Origin: Xylanibacter rodentium
Lineage (GTDB): Bacteria; Bacteroidota; Bacteroidia; Bacteroidales; Bacteroidaceae
DNA length: 64,000 nucleotides
Direction of reading: 5' to 3'
Assembly (NCBI RefSeq): GCF_013166575.1
Contig: NZ_JABKKE010000015.1
Location: 34,597-98,596, forward strand
Of this stretch, positions 8,467-17,334 are shown piece after piece; the first letter of the stretch is position 1; every line of letters starts with the position of its first letter. Position numbers and translations under genes: made by a program. Under the pieces are notes generated by a model. The model worked only from the letters and a program-made list of their open reading frames with translations. It had not been told where the DNA came from and made no database searches.

Positions 8467-10311
8467 TCATCGACTTGGTACCATGCCGTGGGGACATACC
8501 TGTTCCGATTCTTTTATTATCCACCAGGCATTGCCTTTCATCTCATTTGTCGCCTCCGACGTCACTTTCTCTTTAAAATTGGCTATCATATACGCTGTTA
8601 TCACGCAGTCATCTTGACGACCCTGCTCCTTGTAGAGCAACATAAGCCGGTACAATGGATAAAGCCTGTTGGGCATGACAGCGAACGCCTTTTTATAAGC
8701 TTGTTCAGCCAATTCATACTGCCGCATCTCTTTATAATTGTTGCCGGTCAACACATAGAACATCGGATCGGCACTGCACATTGTTCCGCGACGCAGGACA
8801 TCGTTACTGTCGTGATAACGCCTCGCTGTGTTCAAGGCCTTGCCGAAGTCGAAAAGAAATTCGGCATTGTCGCTCATCACGGGCAGAAGTTCATAATAGT
8901 CCTCGATGAACGCCTCGTTGTGAAATCCGCTGATAATGGCATACTCACTGTCGGCCTCGTAGCTTTCCCTTACCATCCCATATATCTGTTTTCCGGTAAA
9001 AGCCAACATACCGGCCATCAACAATGTCTTTATCCTACCGATGGCAAACAGCGCCTTTCCTCCTGACGACTCGCTCCATGCCACCGTCATCACAACTATA
9101 ATCTTATATGGCAGAAGGTCAAACGGATAGGAAAACATCGAAAATATCAGCAGCGATGCCATGCCATAGAACAGCGGCCGGCAGCTGCGGTACAGCGAAA
9201 TCATGGCCGACACGCAGAGTGCCACGGCTAATACGGCTCCCGCAACACCTTGCTCAACAAGCGTTTTCAGCAGAATGTTGTAGGCGTTATCTGTCACTCC
9301 GGCCGACGACAGGTCGACACCACATTCGTGCATACGCGCCATACCCTCGGCAACGGCATGGCAAAATCCGCCCGTGCCCACACCAAGCCACGGGCTGTCG
9401 AGCCATGTGGTAAGAGCTGCCTGCCATATTATCATCCGTCCGTCGGCCGAACCTTGCTTTACGAGATAAAACGCTATGCTCGCCACGGCCAGCACTCCCC
9501 ACACCGCAAAGCGGTAGCGGCGGTAATGGCGGCGGTATATCCACAGGGCTACCACTGCAAGTCCTACGAAGGCGGCGCGACTCCACGTGGCGGGCAGGAC
9601 AACAGCCATTATCAGAACTGCAACAGCCAGAACGTGCCTCCACTCTGTATTTTTCAACATCGTTGCAATACGCCCGGGCACAACCGACGGCATCGTTCCG
9701 AAAACTTTCCGGTTACCTATCTCCCGCATGGCTGCCAACCCGACGGCCAATCCCATCATCAGATATGCCGAATAGGGACCGGGATTAAGAAAATTGCCCG
9801 TAAGCATATATTGCGAATGACGACTCGTGCCGTTAACCATCTGCTCCACGCCCGCCACCGCTTCATAACATCCTCCGGCAATGATACATACAACAAGCAT
9901 CCACGCCGACATGCCCGCCACGCCGAACAGCAGCCTCAACGAGAAGTAAAGCAAAAACACAACAACCGTATGAAGAAATTCCGTCCTGCATGGATATCCG
10001 CCGCCATCCGTCCATATCATGCCGGCATAGAACGCGAACCACACCGTCACCAGCGCATCGGTGACAGTGAACGCCGGCCTCCGACGTGTCATCACACCGA
10101 GCACAGCCCCTACGGCAAGCAGCACGACTGTGCCGCCGGCAAGCCAAACCTCGGCTTCGGCCCACCGCCGTTCCACCGGCTGAAAGGTAAGGCAGACAAG
10201 CAGCAGGATGATGAGGGCGGCAGTGTATCTACGGACTACAAGTATTGTTTGTGGAATGGTGTTCATTTTGTTATGTTCTTGTTGTATGTTGTTTTTATGA
10301 TTCTGTAACAT
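8467..10311 (-). CDS. O-antigen ligase/polymerase-like membrane protein with C-terminal TPR
   Basis: Polytopic protein of 614 residues. The N-terminal 420 residues hold about 10-12 hydrophobic helices with the Wzy/WaaL (PF04932-like) features 'RAAFVGLAVVALW' and the periplasmic loop 'WLDSPWLGVGTGGFCHAVAE'. The C-terminal 170 residues are soluble and TPR-like ('NNYKEMRQYELAEQAYKKAF'). Canonical members transfer glycans to lipid or protein acceptors. No glycosyltransferases lie nearby, so a capsule or LPS role is not supported; it sits 11 bp after the signal peptidase, within the NVEALA locus. Glycosylation of exported peptide or protein is possible but unproven. The start may instead be the ATG at 10266. 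Confidence 0.82.
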   Translation of the reverse strand: MLQNHKNNIQQEHNKMNTIPQTILVVRRYTAALIILLLVCLTFQPVERRWAEAEVWLAGGTVVLLAVGAVLGVMTRRRPAFTVTDALVTVWFAFYAGMIWTDGGGYPCRTEFLHTVVVFLLYFSLRLLFGVAGMSAWMLVVCIIAGGCYEAVAGVEQMVNGTSRHSQYMLTGNFLNPGPYSAYLMMGLAVGLAAMREIGNRKVFGTMPSVVPGRIATMLKNTEWRHVLAVAVLIMAVVLPATWSRAAFVGLAVVALWIYRRHYRRYRFAVWGVLAVASIAFYLVKQGSADGRMIIWQAALTTWLDSPWLGVGTGGFCHAVAEGMARMHECGVDLSSAGVTDNAYNILLKTLVEQGVAGAVLAVALCVSAMISLYRSCRPLFYGMASLLIFSMFSYPFDLLPYKIIVVMTVAWSESSGGKALFAIGRIKTLLMAGMLAFTGKQIYGMVRESYEADSEYAIISGFHNEAFIEDYYELLPVMSDNAEFLFDFGKALNTARRYHDSNDVLRRGTMCSADPMFYVLTGNNYKEMRQYELAEQAYKKAFAVMPNRLYPLYRLMLLYKEQGRQDDCVITAYMIANFKEKVTSEATNEMKGNAWWIIKESEQVCPHGMVPSR

Positions 10312-10322
10312 TTCATTAATCC

Positions 10323-11168
10323 TTAGTTGCCTTTATTCTCTTTTTGTGGCAGAACAATTCTTGTCACAATCCCCACAATATACTCCTCGGGCACGAAGCC
10401 CCAATAGCGCGAGTCGGACGAGTCGAGCGAATAGTCACCGCAGATGTGATAGTAATTATGATGAAACCGGTGGGTAGTTATACGCCGGCCGTCTGCAAAA
10501 ACGGCCATGCTGTCCCGATTACAGGTTATCTTTGCACCGGTCTCCCACTCCAGTATACGGCGGTAGAGCACGGCTTCACGCGGGGTGAGAGTTATGATGT
10601 CTCCCTTGCGGGGCACATACAGCGGGCCCCAGTCCTTGATGTTCCATGCAAACAGGCTGTCGCGACGAGGTGCCACGTCGTACACCCGATAGTGCTTCAG
10701 TTCCTTGACTGTCTTGCCGGCGAGTTGCCGTTGCCGGTCCTCATCGCCCAATTTGCCGCAGTAGTTGTTGTTATGCAAATGGCCGTTTACAGCGCTTAAC
10801 GTGTCGCCCGGCAGTCCCACCACGCGCTTGCAGTAGACGTGGTTTATCACGAAGGATATGCGCCAGTGGTGTACGGGATAGTTGAACACCACAATGTCGT
10901 TGTGGCGTATGCCACGCAGCCCGCGCAGCCGTATGGCCCGCAGCTCCTGCCCGTCGCGTGTGAAGTGCAGGTCGGTGTATAGACGCGGGCCAAAGAGCAG
11001 CTTGTTCACTATCACCTTGCTGCCGGGCATGATGGCAGGCGACATCGATGACGACGGCACAGTGAAATAGTCGAACACAAACACCCGTCCGAGCAGCCAC
11101 AGTGCGTAAAGCACAGGCACAGCCGTGATAGCGTAGAGCATGATTCTAAAAACCTTTCCCATTCTCAT
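10323..11168 (-). CDS. lepB: Signal peptidase I (S26 family), locus-associated
   Basis: Membrane serine protease of 281 residues with one N-terminal helix (residues 8-33). The catalytic Ser-Lys dyad is visible: 'VPSSSMSPAIMPGSKVIVNK' with Ser41 before Met, and 'VYCKRVVGLPGDTL' with Lys114. 'RHNDIVVFNYP' and 'YSLDSSDSRYWGFVPEEYIVG' are the other conserved S26 boxes. It removes signal peptides of exported proteins on the periplasmic side. Its start overlaps the MauE-like stop (ATGA), so the two are coupled. Placement in an operon of NVEALA, propeller and redox genes suggests a specialised paralogue for locally encoded exported peptides rather than the housekeeping enzyme; that is inference. Confidence 0.93.
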   Translation of the reverse strand: MRMGKVFRIMLYAITAVPVLYALWLLGRVFVFDYFTVPSSSMSPAIMPGSKVIVNKLLFGPRLYTDLHFTRDGQELRAIRLRGLRGIRHNDIVVFNYPVHHWRISFVINHVYCKRVVGLPGDTLSAVNGHLHNNNYCGKLGDEDRQRQLAGKTVKELKHYRVYDVAPRRDSLFAWNIKDWGPLYVPRKGDIITLTPREAVLYRRILEWETGAKITCNRDSMAVFADGRRITTHRFHHNYYHICGDYSLDSSDSRYWGFVPEEYIVGIVTRIVLPQKENKGN

Positions 11169-11641
11169 CGTCTATTTTCCCGTCCGGTCCTTGCCACAAT
11201 CCGTTCGGTCTTCAGAATAAAATACAGGTTGGCAGCGGCCATCACCGCCAGCACGGCACTCTTCACGAACGACGACACCGGCGTGAAGTGCACCAGCTCG
11301 CCAAAACAGCCGCATGTCTCTATGCTTCCCATCATTGTAGGTAAGAAAAGATTGGTGCCTGTGAGATACACAAAGAAAATCAGCATTGCCAAAAAAGCCA
11401 TTCCCGTCACCAGGGCAAATCGCCGCCACAATGCAGCGACGCCCACAGCAATTTCCACCGCACAGACCGCAATGGCTATCCCGTAAGCATAGTCGTGCAC
11501 CCATCCGCCCACATATGCGTCACCATACAGCTGCACCTCCTGCTCGAAGGCACGCAGGCCTGCGGCCTTGAGCGAACCGGAAAGGATAAAGCATCCGGCC
11601 AGCACATACCTTATTATATTATTGATTGTGTTGATGTTCAT
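11165..11641 (-). CDS. MauE/DoxX-like redox membrane protein
   Basis: Four-helix membrane protein of 158 residues. Helices lie at about 8-28, 50-70, 76-98 and 124-145. The periplasmic segment 'SIETCGCFGELVHF' places Cys110 and Cys112 in the CGCFG motif typical of MauE-like proteins, which support periplasmic disulfide chemistry (methylamine dehydrogenase maturation in the named case). Nothing here points to methylamine use. In this locus, with several CxxC lipoproteins and Cys-rich peptides, it is a good candidate for the membrane electron carrier. It starts 19 bp after the propeller P2 and its stop overlaps the signal peptidase start. Confidence 0.85.
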   Translation of the reverse strand: MNINTINNIIRYVLAGCFILSGSLKAAGLRAFEQEVQLYGDAYVGGWVHDYAYGIAIAVCAVEIAVGVAALWRRFALVTGMAFLAMLIFFVYLTGTNLFLPTMMGSIETCGCFGELVHFTPVSSFVKSAVLAVMAAANLYFILKTERIVARTGRENRR

Positions 11642-11660
11642 TGTTTCACAGGTTCTTTAG

Positions 11661-12782
11661 TCATTGTTTTGCAATCACCAATATCGGGTTCAATCCCATT
11701 CCCATCTGCTCGGCTGCCGCGATGTCAATGCCAAGCCTTTGCAGGTCCTGCTCTCCCATTTCTTCGACATGAAGCAGATCCATACACGTGTTGCCGTCGC
11801 TCACCCACGGCCAGAAAGTGGTCTCGGCCATTCCCGGTATGCGTATGTGTCGTTCCGGGCCGTAACTATACACAGAATTGTATACAACGGTATTCGTCTC
11901 CCTTGACACTATCACTTCCTGACACGCCCTTTTCTGTATGATGGAAAGGAAGATGTACTTGTCGGTTATCACCATCTTGTCGATATGGTGCTGCGAGTCG
12001 CTGTTCATTTCGCGGTATTCCATATCCTCAATGTATCTTCTCGATGGAGTGTTTTTGCCCTGGTCGAGCGTCAGCTCCACCGACAGGCCTTCGGACGACA
12101 GGAGAAACAGGCGATTGTCGAAAGGCAGCTTAAAATACGCGCCGCCGATGCCGTTGCGCAACATTCCTGTCTTGTACATCGACACGCCTATCTTCTCTTT
12201 ATCCGAATATACGGTATACGATTTCAGCTCTTCGCCATCGGCAGATACCGTTTTCAAGTATACTGTCAACCCGTCAGCAGTGTATTTCCGCACCTCGCAC
12301 ACCATGCAGTCCAGGTCGCTGTTCCATCTTGCCGCCTGCAGCATTTCTTTTTTGCTTGTCAGCCGAAACCGGCCCAAATAATTTCCGTTTATGTCATACT
12401 TGTAGATAAAACCGTCACGGGTCCCCAACAATACAATCCAGTGCTTCTTATCGTAATTGGCCGAATTGAGGCTTCCGTGTTCGCCATGCCCCTTGCCAAA
12501 TGTTCCTATGCGGTTACGGAACTTGCCGTCAAGCGCAAAACGGTAAATGTTGTTCCGGTCCCAGATAAACACGTTTTCGTCATCGGCCGCAAAAACATTC
12601 GGAGTGCGCAGAAGACAGTCTTCAGTGGTCTCCAGCGGCACAAAGCTTACGGAAGAGAATATGTCTTCAGTGTCAAGCGAGGTGTCGACATCAATGTCGT
12701 ACAAATCGATTACTTTCTTTTCCGTATCGCACGAAACAAGAAAGAGGCATATTGCCAAAAGATACTTTATTGTTTTCATCAC
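11661..12782 (-). CDS. Six-bladed beta-propeller lipoprotein (P2)
   Basis: Lipoprotein of 373 residues with lipobox 'FLVSC' (Cys at about 18). The start of the mature part contains 'FSSVSFVPLETTEDCLL', the typical opening of PF17170-like propellers, followed by 'VFIWDRNNIYRFALDGKF' and the loop 'GTFGKGHGEHGSL'. Two cysteines in 'CMVCEV' are extra. The start at 12782 lies 92 bp inside the 3' end of the thioredoxin-like gene, an unusually long overlap that is probably due to a shifted stop in the upstream gene. It heads the group P2, MauE-like, signal peptidase, O-antigen-ligase-like. Confidence 0.86.
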   Translation of the reverse strand: MMKTIKYLLAICLFLVSCDTEKKVIDLYDIDVDTSLDTEDIFSSVSFVPLETTEDCLLRTPNVFAADDENVFIWDRNNIYRFALDGKFRNRIGTFGKGHGEHGSLNSANYDKKHWIVLLGTRDGFIYKYDINGNYLGRFRLTSKKEMLQAARWNSDLDCMVCEVRKYTADGLTVYLKTVSADGEELKSYTVYSDKEKIGVSMYKTGMLRNGIGGAYFKLPFDNRLFLLSSEGLSVELTLDQGKNTPSRRYIEDMEYREMNSDSQHHIDKMVITDKYIFLSIIQKRACQEVIVSRETNTVVYNSVYSYGPERHIRIPGMAETTFWPWVSDGNTCMDLLHVEEMGEQDLQRLGIDIAAAEQMGMGLNPILVIAKQ

Positions 12783-13377
12783 TACTTTTTTGTTTTAGGA
12801 TATTACATGTTGATGAAATTAAATTGTCGTAATATGTCATATTTAGAGAATTTATATGTTTCCGATATAAATTTGTTAACTTCTCTCTCCCAAAAGGTTC
12901 TCCTACAAGAATAATCTCGTTGTTTTTATTCAACAAAAAAGTCTTGTTGCAGGCTAAAATCCCTTTCAATCCGTTTCTTTCTTCAAAAACCTTTGAATCA
13001 TAATACATGAGTGGGAAATCCAAAGACAGTCTTTTTGTCATTTCAAATATCTTATCGTCATAATCAGAATGTAAGATTATTATATACGCCACATCTTTAT
13101 TCAATTCCTTTATTTCCTTTTGCCATAATTTAAGCGTCTTGATGCCACATGATGTACAAGATATATTATCCATGTACGTTATTATTTTTATGTCTTGCTT
13201 GATTAAATTGCCCAATGATAATTTACTGTTACAAGGAAGTTCCTTGTAGCCATCACAGAATGTAATTTTCCGGTGTGACAACTCTTTTACTTCATTTATT
13301 ATTCTATCGTTGTTATTACATGAAAACAATAAAACTGTCATTATAGAGATTATGATTTTTCTATAGTTCATATTCAT
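12691..13377 (-). CDS. Thioredoxin-fold lipoprotein with CTSC motif (Trx1)
   Basis: Secreted lipoprotein of 228 residues, lipobox 'LLFSC' (Cys at about 20). 'YMDNISCTSCGIKTLKLW' is the strand and CxxC active site; 'FLLNKNNEIILVGEPFGREK' is the closing strand shared with the other thioredoxin-like proteins of this window. Such proteins transfer or isomerise disulfides in the cell envelope. Homologues here end shortly after this strand (about 190-205 aa). This one continues another ~45 residues into the next gene, including the unrelated tail 'SFGNMPLSCFVRYGKESN', probably read-through after loss of the original stop. It begins 2 bp after P3 ends. Confidence 0.78.
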   Translation of the reverse strand: MNMNYRKIIISIMTVLLFSCNNNDRIINEVKELSHRKITFCDGYKELPCNSKLSLGNLIKQDIKIITYMDNISCTSCGIKTLKLWQKEIKELNKDVAYIIILHSDYDDKIFEMTKRLSLDFPLMYYDSKVFEERNGLKGILACNKTFLLNKNNEIILVGEPFGREKLTNLYRKHINSLNMTYYDNLISSTCNILKQKSSDENNKVSFGNMPLSCFVRYGKESNRFVRH

Positions 13378-13379
13378 TC

Positions 13380-14462
13380 TTATTTTAGTGTATATCTATA
13401 TAATTTGTTTTCACTGCTTACGGCATAGAGACGTTTTTTCTTATCGTAATAAGCTATGTATATTATATTTTGGTCCAACATATAAGCAGCTTGTAATTGC
13501 CCGTTCCAGTCATATAAATGGATGAATGAGCATCGGTTTTCATCGTTTTCTCCGATAATATCTTTATAAAGATTTCCGTCTTTCAATATAATGAAGCAGT
13601 CATCATTTACGCATGCAGAAGTGTTGAAATACCTCAAATGTTCTTTTATCGTGCTTTCGCTACCCTCTTGCTCAATAAAATCGTATGTGTAGCAATCCGG
13701 ATTAATAACGCCCAACATTTTTTTTGTTGAAAAGTCGAATATATTTACAATATCTATAAAGTTAGACACACTGATGGCTTTCGATCCATTGGGTTTTATC
13801 CAAATATCACTCGAATAAGCTGCATCAACCATGTTTGTCCATTCTGGAGCTATGATATTGGGGTATATATTCCATTCAAACTTTGTCTTACCGTTCATCA
13901 TATAGTATTGTGGTGCTATATATACAGCATCACGGGCATCCTTATAACTTACTCTTTTATAGACAAACATTGAATTATCACCGATGTGATAGACATTATA
14001 AAAATACCTATCTACATTTTCCTTTATTATATTGGTAAGTATACATTCGTTTGCCTCTACGGATTTTTCTATATCAATAGTTTTTGTGCATAGGCCATCA
14101 AGCACGTACAGCAGGGGTGAGCCATTTTTATCTCTTCCGCAGTATACGGCTCGGGGAGTTGCAATAAATTCGTTACGTGCATGCCCAACACGTCCAAAAC
14201 CAGCAACAACAGAATCATTCTTCATATTCAATACTTGAAAAAGAGTGTCTTTGCTTTTTTGAGTTATGATGAGATAATTGTCAATGTTACTTAAATGTCT
14301 TATATCTGAGAATATTTCATTTTCTTTGTTGTAATAGATAGTATCGGTAGGCATCTTATATTTAACACTGACAGTAGCATCCGGATTATAAAACTCGGAT
14401 GCTTGTTTACAACTACCAAATAACGTGATGCCAATAATGATATATAATAGTTTCCTTTTCAT
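13380..14462 (-). CDS. TolB-like six-bladed propeller lipoprotein (P3)
   Basis: Lipoprotein of 360 residues from the ATG at 14462; the upstream in-frame ATG at 14501 lies within a hairpin and is less likely. Lipobox 'LFGSC'. Blades are seen as 'SNIDNYLIITQKSKDTLFQV', the loop 'GRVGHARNEFIATP', and the last blade 'IAYYDKKKRLYAVSSENKLY'. It matches the TolB-like propeller group (PF15869-like), one of two propeller types alternating in this locus. Function of the family is unknown; the propeller probably binds a peptide or protein partner at the envelope. It follows NVEALA peptide 1 and precedes Trx1, the standard module order here. Confidence 0.83.
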   Translation of the reverse strand: MKRKLLYIIIGITLFGSCKQASEFYNPDATVSVKYKMPTDTIYYNKENEIFSDIRHLSNIDNYLIITQKSKDTLFQVLNMKNDSVVAGFGRVGHARNEFIATPRAVYCGRDKNGSPLLYVLDGLCTKTIDIEKSVEANECILTNIIKENVDRYFYNVYHIGDNSMFVYKRVSYKDARDAVYIAPQYYMMNGKTKFEWNIYPNIIAPEWTNMVDAAYSSDIWIKPNGSKAISVSNFIDIVNIFDFSTKKMLGVINPDCYTYDFIEQEGSESTIKEHLRYFNTSACVNDDCFIILKDGNLYKDIIGENDENRCSFIHLYDWNGQLQAAYMLDQNIIYIAYYDKKKRLYAVSSENKLYRYTLK

Positions 14463-14485
14463 ATTATTTGCAATATTTTTATCAT

Positions 14486-14537
14486 AGTTTTGCAAGTACA
14501 ATCTTTCTGTTTGAGAAAGATTGGAACTTGCAAAACT
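14486..14537 (-). other. Strong hairpin between NVEALA-1 and propeller P3
   Basis: AGTTTTGCAAGT at 14486-14497 pairs with ACTTGCAAAACT at 14526-14537, and the inner AATCTTTCT / AGAAAGATT extends the stem to about 21 bp around a 5-nt loop. On the transcribed strand no U-run follows, so it is more likely an mRNA processing/stability element or weak attenuator than a full terminator. It would let the peptide transcript exceed the propeller transcript. Confidence 0.7.
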
Positions 14538-14608
14538 TTGAGTAGTTCGTCTTAGATATTTTTCTTAGAAATAATAGATATGTCTAAATAGAACAAACCA
14601 TTAATCTC

Positions 14609-14938
14609 TTATTTTTTTACTTCTATGACACAAAAGCCTGAAGCAGAATAAGGATCTGCTTTATCTAATTCATTGGGACAATCGTATACTTTTGAAGAAT
14701 TTGTCCCTTTTGGGCAAATGTATTCATTTGATCCTTTATTTTCCTCGGTCATGTAACATTTCTGAGTGCGGAATTCTCTAATATCACTATCATCACTCAA
14801 TGCCTCAATATTTTCAGTAAGCAAGGCATCCACTTCGTTTCCGTTCATAACATAAGCCTGATAAGACTTCCAACTTCCTGTTCCCACAGCAACCACGCAG
14901 ACTAATGCGAGTGTTGCTTTTAAAAATTTTGTTTTCAT
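14609..14938 (-). CDS. NVEALA-family secreted peptide 1
   Basis: Small exported protein of 109 residues. Basic N-terminus and hydrophobic segment 'FLKATLALVCVVAVGTGSW', then the family motif as 'LLTENIEALSDDSD' at about residues 39-52, then a polar C-terminal part with four Cys (in 'QKCYM', 'YICPK', 'YDCPN', 'GFCVI'). NVEALA proteins (PF14055-like) are short Bacteroidota exported proteins of unknown function; the motif lies where a propeptide boundary would be. Even cysteine number fits two disulfides. Preceded by the esterase gene (86 bp) and followed by a strong hairpin and propeller P3. Confidence 0.85.
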   Translation of the reverse strand: MKTKFLKATLALVCVVAVGTGSWKSYQAYVMNGNEVDALLTENIEALSDDSDIREFRTQKCYMTEENKGSNEYICPKGTNSSKVYDCPNELDKADPYSASGFCVIEVKK

Positions 14939-15024
14939 TATATTTACAAAAAATTATTTTGCCTACTCTTTTATAGATTTTCGGCATACTCTACACTATA
15001 TTTTGTATCGCGATTAAAATAAAG

Positions 15025-17334
15025 TCATATCTTGTCATTATCTTTAGTCATCGTCCTGCGGAATCCATGCCGCCACGGATAGTTGATAATATGTTTGAAA
15101 TGCGGGCCGCGGCCGGAGGTGTACAGCAGTGCCATTCCGTCACTGTTGTATGGATTTCGGGTAGCAGTCAGCACAACTTCGTCCTCCTTGACGTGCGGTT
15201 TGGCGTTTATCACTTCTTTTGCAAACGCCCTGACATTATGACAACCGAAATTCTCACCTATGAGCAGCACGTTCTTCTCCGCGAGCATGCGGCGCGTAAC
15301 CCTTGTGTCGGGCACAAGCGGCATCCGGCACGTCACTGTGTCCCTGTCTATGGGAAGTATTGAGTAGAGATAACTCTCATACTCCTTACGCACGTCTGCC
15401 ACCAGCTGACGGTAGACAGCCGATGTGTCGGCAGCATTATATACATAAATGAAAGGACGCGAATAGAAGTCGGCCACAGTGGTGTCGTTAACGGGAAATC
15501 TGTATTTCACGTGTGTGCGGTGTGCCTTTGTCTTGTCTTTGAAAAAGTCACACGCATCCCGTCCCACAATGAGCCTGTGATAACCGTGATAGCCCTGGCC
15601 CGAGTTTCTCCGCAAGGTCAACCGGTAGGGAATGTGATATTTATCACAGTCTTCCACAAGGTCGGCATACACGCTGAAAGGGCTGTGCGTGTCGGCCGGA
15701 TCGCCGTATATAAGCAGCGGTGTGGCGCGCAGATTTCCAAGCATGGTTTCCGGTGCGCATGCCTTATACACATTATCCTCGTCGTTACGCCTATACACCG
15801 GAGCATACAATGCGATGGCGGCAAACAGGTCCGGGTTTTGCGTCGCCATGCGCAGCGCCCTGTATCCTCCGCTGCAGTTGGCGTGCAGGTAAATCCTGTC
15901 AGGGTCGATATTGTAATGTTCACGGGCATCAGCGATAGCCAGCCGCATTTCGGCCTCGGCAAAAGGCGTCAGGTCTTCATTGAGCATCATTCTTGCTTCG
16001 GGCATTATCACGAAACAGTCGTATCTGTCGGCCACGGCCTGCATATCGTTTACCACAAACTGATGGGATATCTGCGGACTGAAAAACAGATGATAGCGTT
16101 TCTCGCTGCACGGGCGCATCACTACCACAAGCGGATATTTCCTGCCACGATCCACATTGTTCGGAGTGACAAATATATATCGTTGCGGGCATCCGTCAAG
16201 TTCGGAACGGTAGGTCAGATATTTGAAGTTATACTCATTGGCGTCATTTCCATATGTGCCGTCAATATGCGCGAAGACATGTTCAAGCTGATACGCCAGC
16301 CAAGGCATTTTGAACGGATACCACCTGTCTTCCCGCATCTTCCCCGTAACCGTACCCAACTTCCATACGCGGTATAGCAACTGATCGATCTCGTCAGCCC
16401 GCGGATGCCCCGTGGACAGCGAGTCGCGCATAGCCGTGAATCTGGCCTCCACATCCTCTATGGCGTATGTCATCACGGGCTGACGTACTGTGTCGCCGCC
16501 TATCACCATACTGCATATATAGGCCCTGTCAGCCTTCAATCCGGGAACACAGTACTTCACGATGCCTTTCCTGAGCACCGTCTCCGAAGTCTTGTTACCA
16601 TAAACATCGCTGAAAAACAGCTTTATATCATTGTTTGTAACGGCCTGATGGTCGTCTGTCAGCACAATGCTGTCGTTGCTGATGACAGGATTAACGATGT
16701 TTCCCGTATGCTCTTCGGCATACAGCCCGGCCATGCTCGTGCTGTCGTACAGCGTGGCCTCATACCAATATTTCTTTCTTGCGCCCTGTGCCCTTACCAA
16801 CAAGGTATTGTCGCCGGCCTTAAGATGAACAGGATATATTTTCATCTCCTTTACATTCACAGGCGTCAGCGAATCACCGTTCACATATTCTTTACATCTC
16901 ATACTGGTATTCACATACAGGAACAGGTCTTTCGCTCTATCCGCCTTTATGGTGCATGAAAGGTAAGTAACCGTTCTTTCGAGTATTCGCGTGGTGTCTG
17001 TGACACCTATGCCGAACACCTCTCTCAAGTCCAGCTGGCCGTATCGGGGATGATACGGACCTTTGTGCCACAGCTTTATCGCTGTATCAGGCTTTTCCAC
17101 CGGCAAAGAAAAACTGTGGCTGGCAGCGAAATCACGCATCACCACAGAATCATTCTGCATCGTGAAGGGCCCTGCTACATTCCAGTCTTCAAGGCATATC
17201 TCCGTGATTTCACTGTCGCCTGCGTAATACACCGCCGTAACAGGCGGCTTGTCGCAAGCATGAAACAATAAGAGAAGCATCAGGCCGAATGTAGCACTGA
17301 TGCACTTATGTTGGTGTTGATTACGCGCTGTCAT
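15025..17334 (-). CDS. Large lipoprotein alpha/beta hydrolase (esterase/prolyl-peptidase-like)
   Basis: Envelope lipoprotein of 769 residues (lipobox 'LFHAC'). The N-terminal 370 residues are beta-rich and unrecognised. From about 390 there is an alpha/beta-hydrolase: 'RKYPLVVVMRPCS' (oxyanion strand), nucleophile elbow 'LHANCSGGYRAL' (N-C-S-G-G instead of the usual GxSxG), 'YGDPADTHSPF' (acid) and 'GQGYHGYHRLI' (His). Residues 600-769 form a further alpha/beta-like region. Start overlaps the stop of P4 (ATGA), so it is translated with the peptide cluster. It could hydrolyse an ester or peptide bond, perhaps on the exported peptides; substrate unknown. Base composition is GC-richer than the flanking small genes. 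Confidence 0.75.
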   Translation of the reverse strand: MTARNQHQHKCISATFGLMLLLLFHACDKPPVTAVYYAGDSEITEICLEDWNVAGPFTMQNDSVVMRDFAASHSFSLPVEKPDTAIKLWHKGPYHPRYGQLDLREVFGIGVTDTTRILERTVTYLSCTIKADRAKDLFLYVNTSMRCKEYVNGDSLTPVNVKEMKIYPVHLKAGDNTLLVRAQGARKKYWYEATLYDSTSMAGLYAEEHTGNIVNPVISNDSIVLTDDHQAVTNNDIKLFFSDVYGNKTSETVLRKGIVKYCVPGLKADRAYICSMVIGGDTVRQPVMTYAIEDVEARFTAMRDSLSTGHPRADEIDQLLYRVWKLGTVTGKMREDRWYPFKMPWLAYQLEHVFAHIDGTYGNDANEYNFKYLTYRSELDGCPQRYIFVTPNNVDRGRKYPLVVVMRPCSEKRYHLFFSPQISHQFVVNDMQAVADRYDCFVIMPEARMMLNEDLTPFAEAEMRLAIADAREHYNIDPDRIYLHANCSGGYRALRMATQNPDLFAAIALYAPVYRRNDEDNVYKACAPETMLGNLRATPLLIYGDPADTHSPFSVYADLVEDCDKYHIPYRLTLRRNSGQGYHGYHRLIVGRDACDFFKDKTKAHRTHVKYRFPVNDTTVADFYSRPFIYVYNAADTSAVYRQLVADVRKEYESYLYSILPIDRDTVTCRMPLVPDTRVTRRMLAEKNVLLIGENFGCHNVRAFAKEVINAKPHVKEDEVVLTATRNPYNSDGMALLYTSGRGPHFKHIINYPWRHGFRRTMTKDNDKI

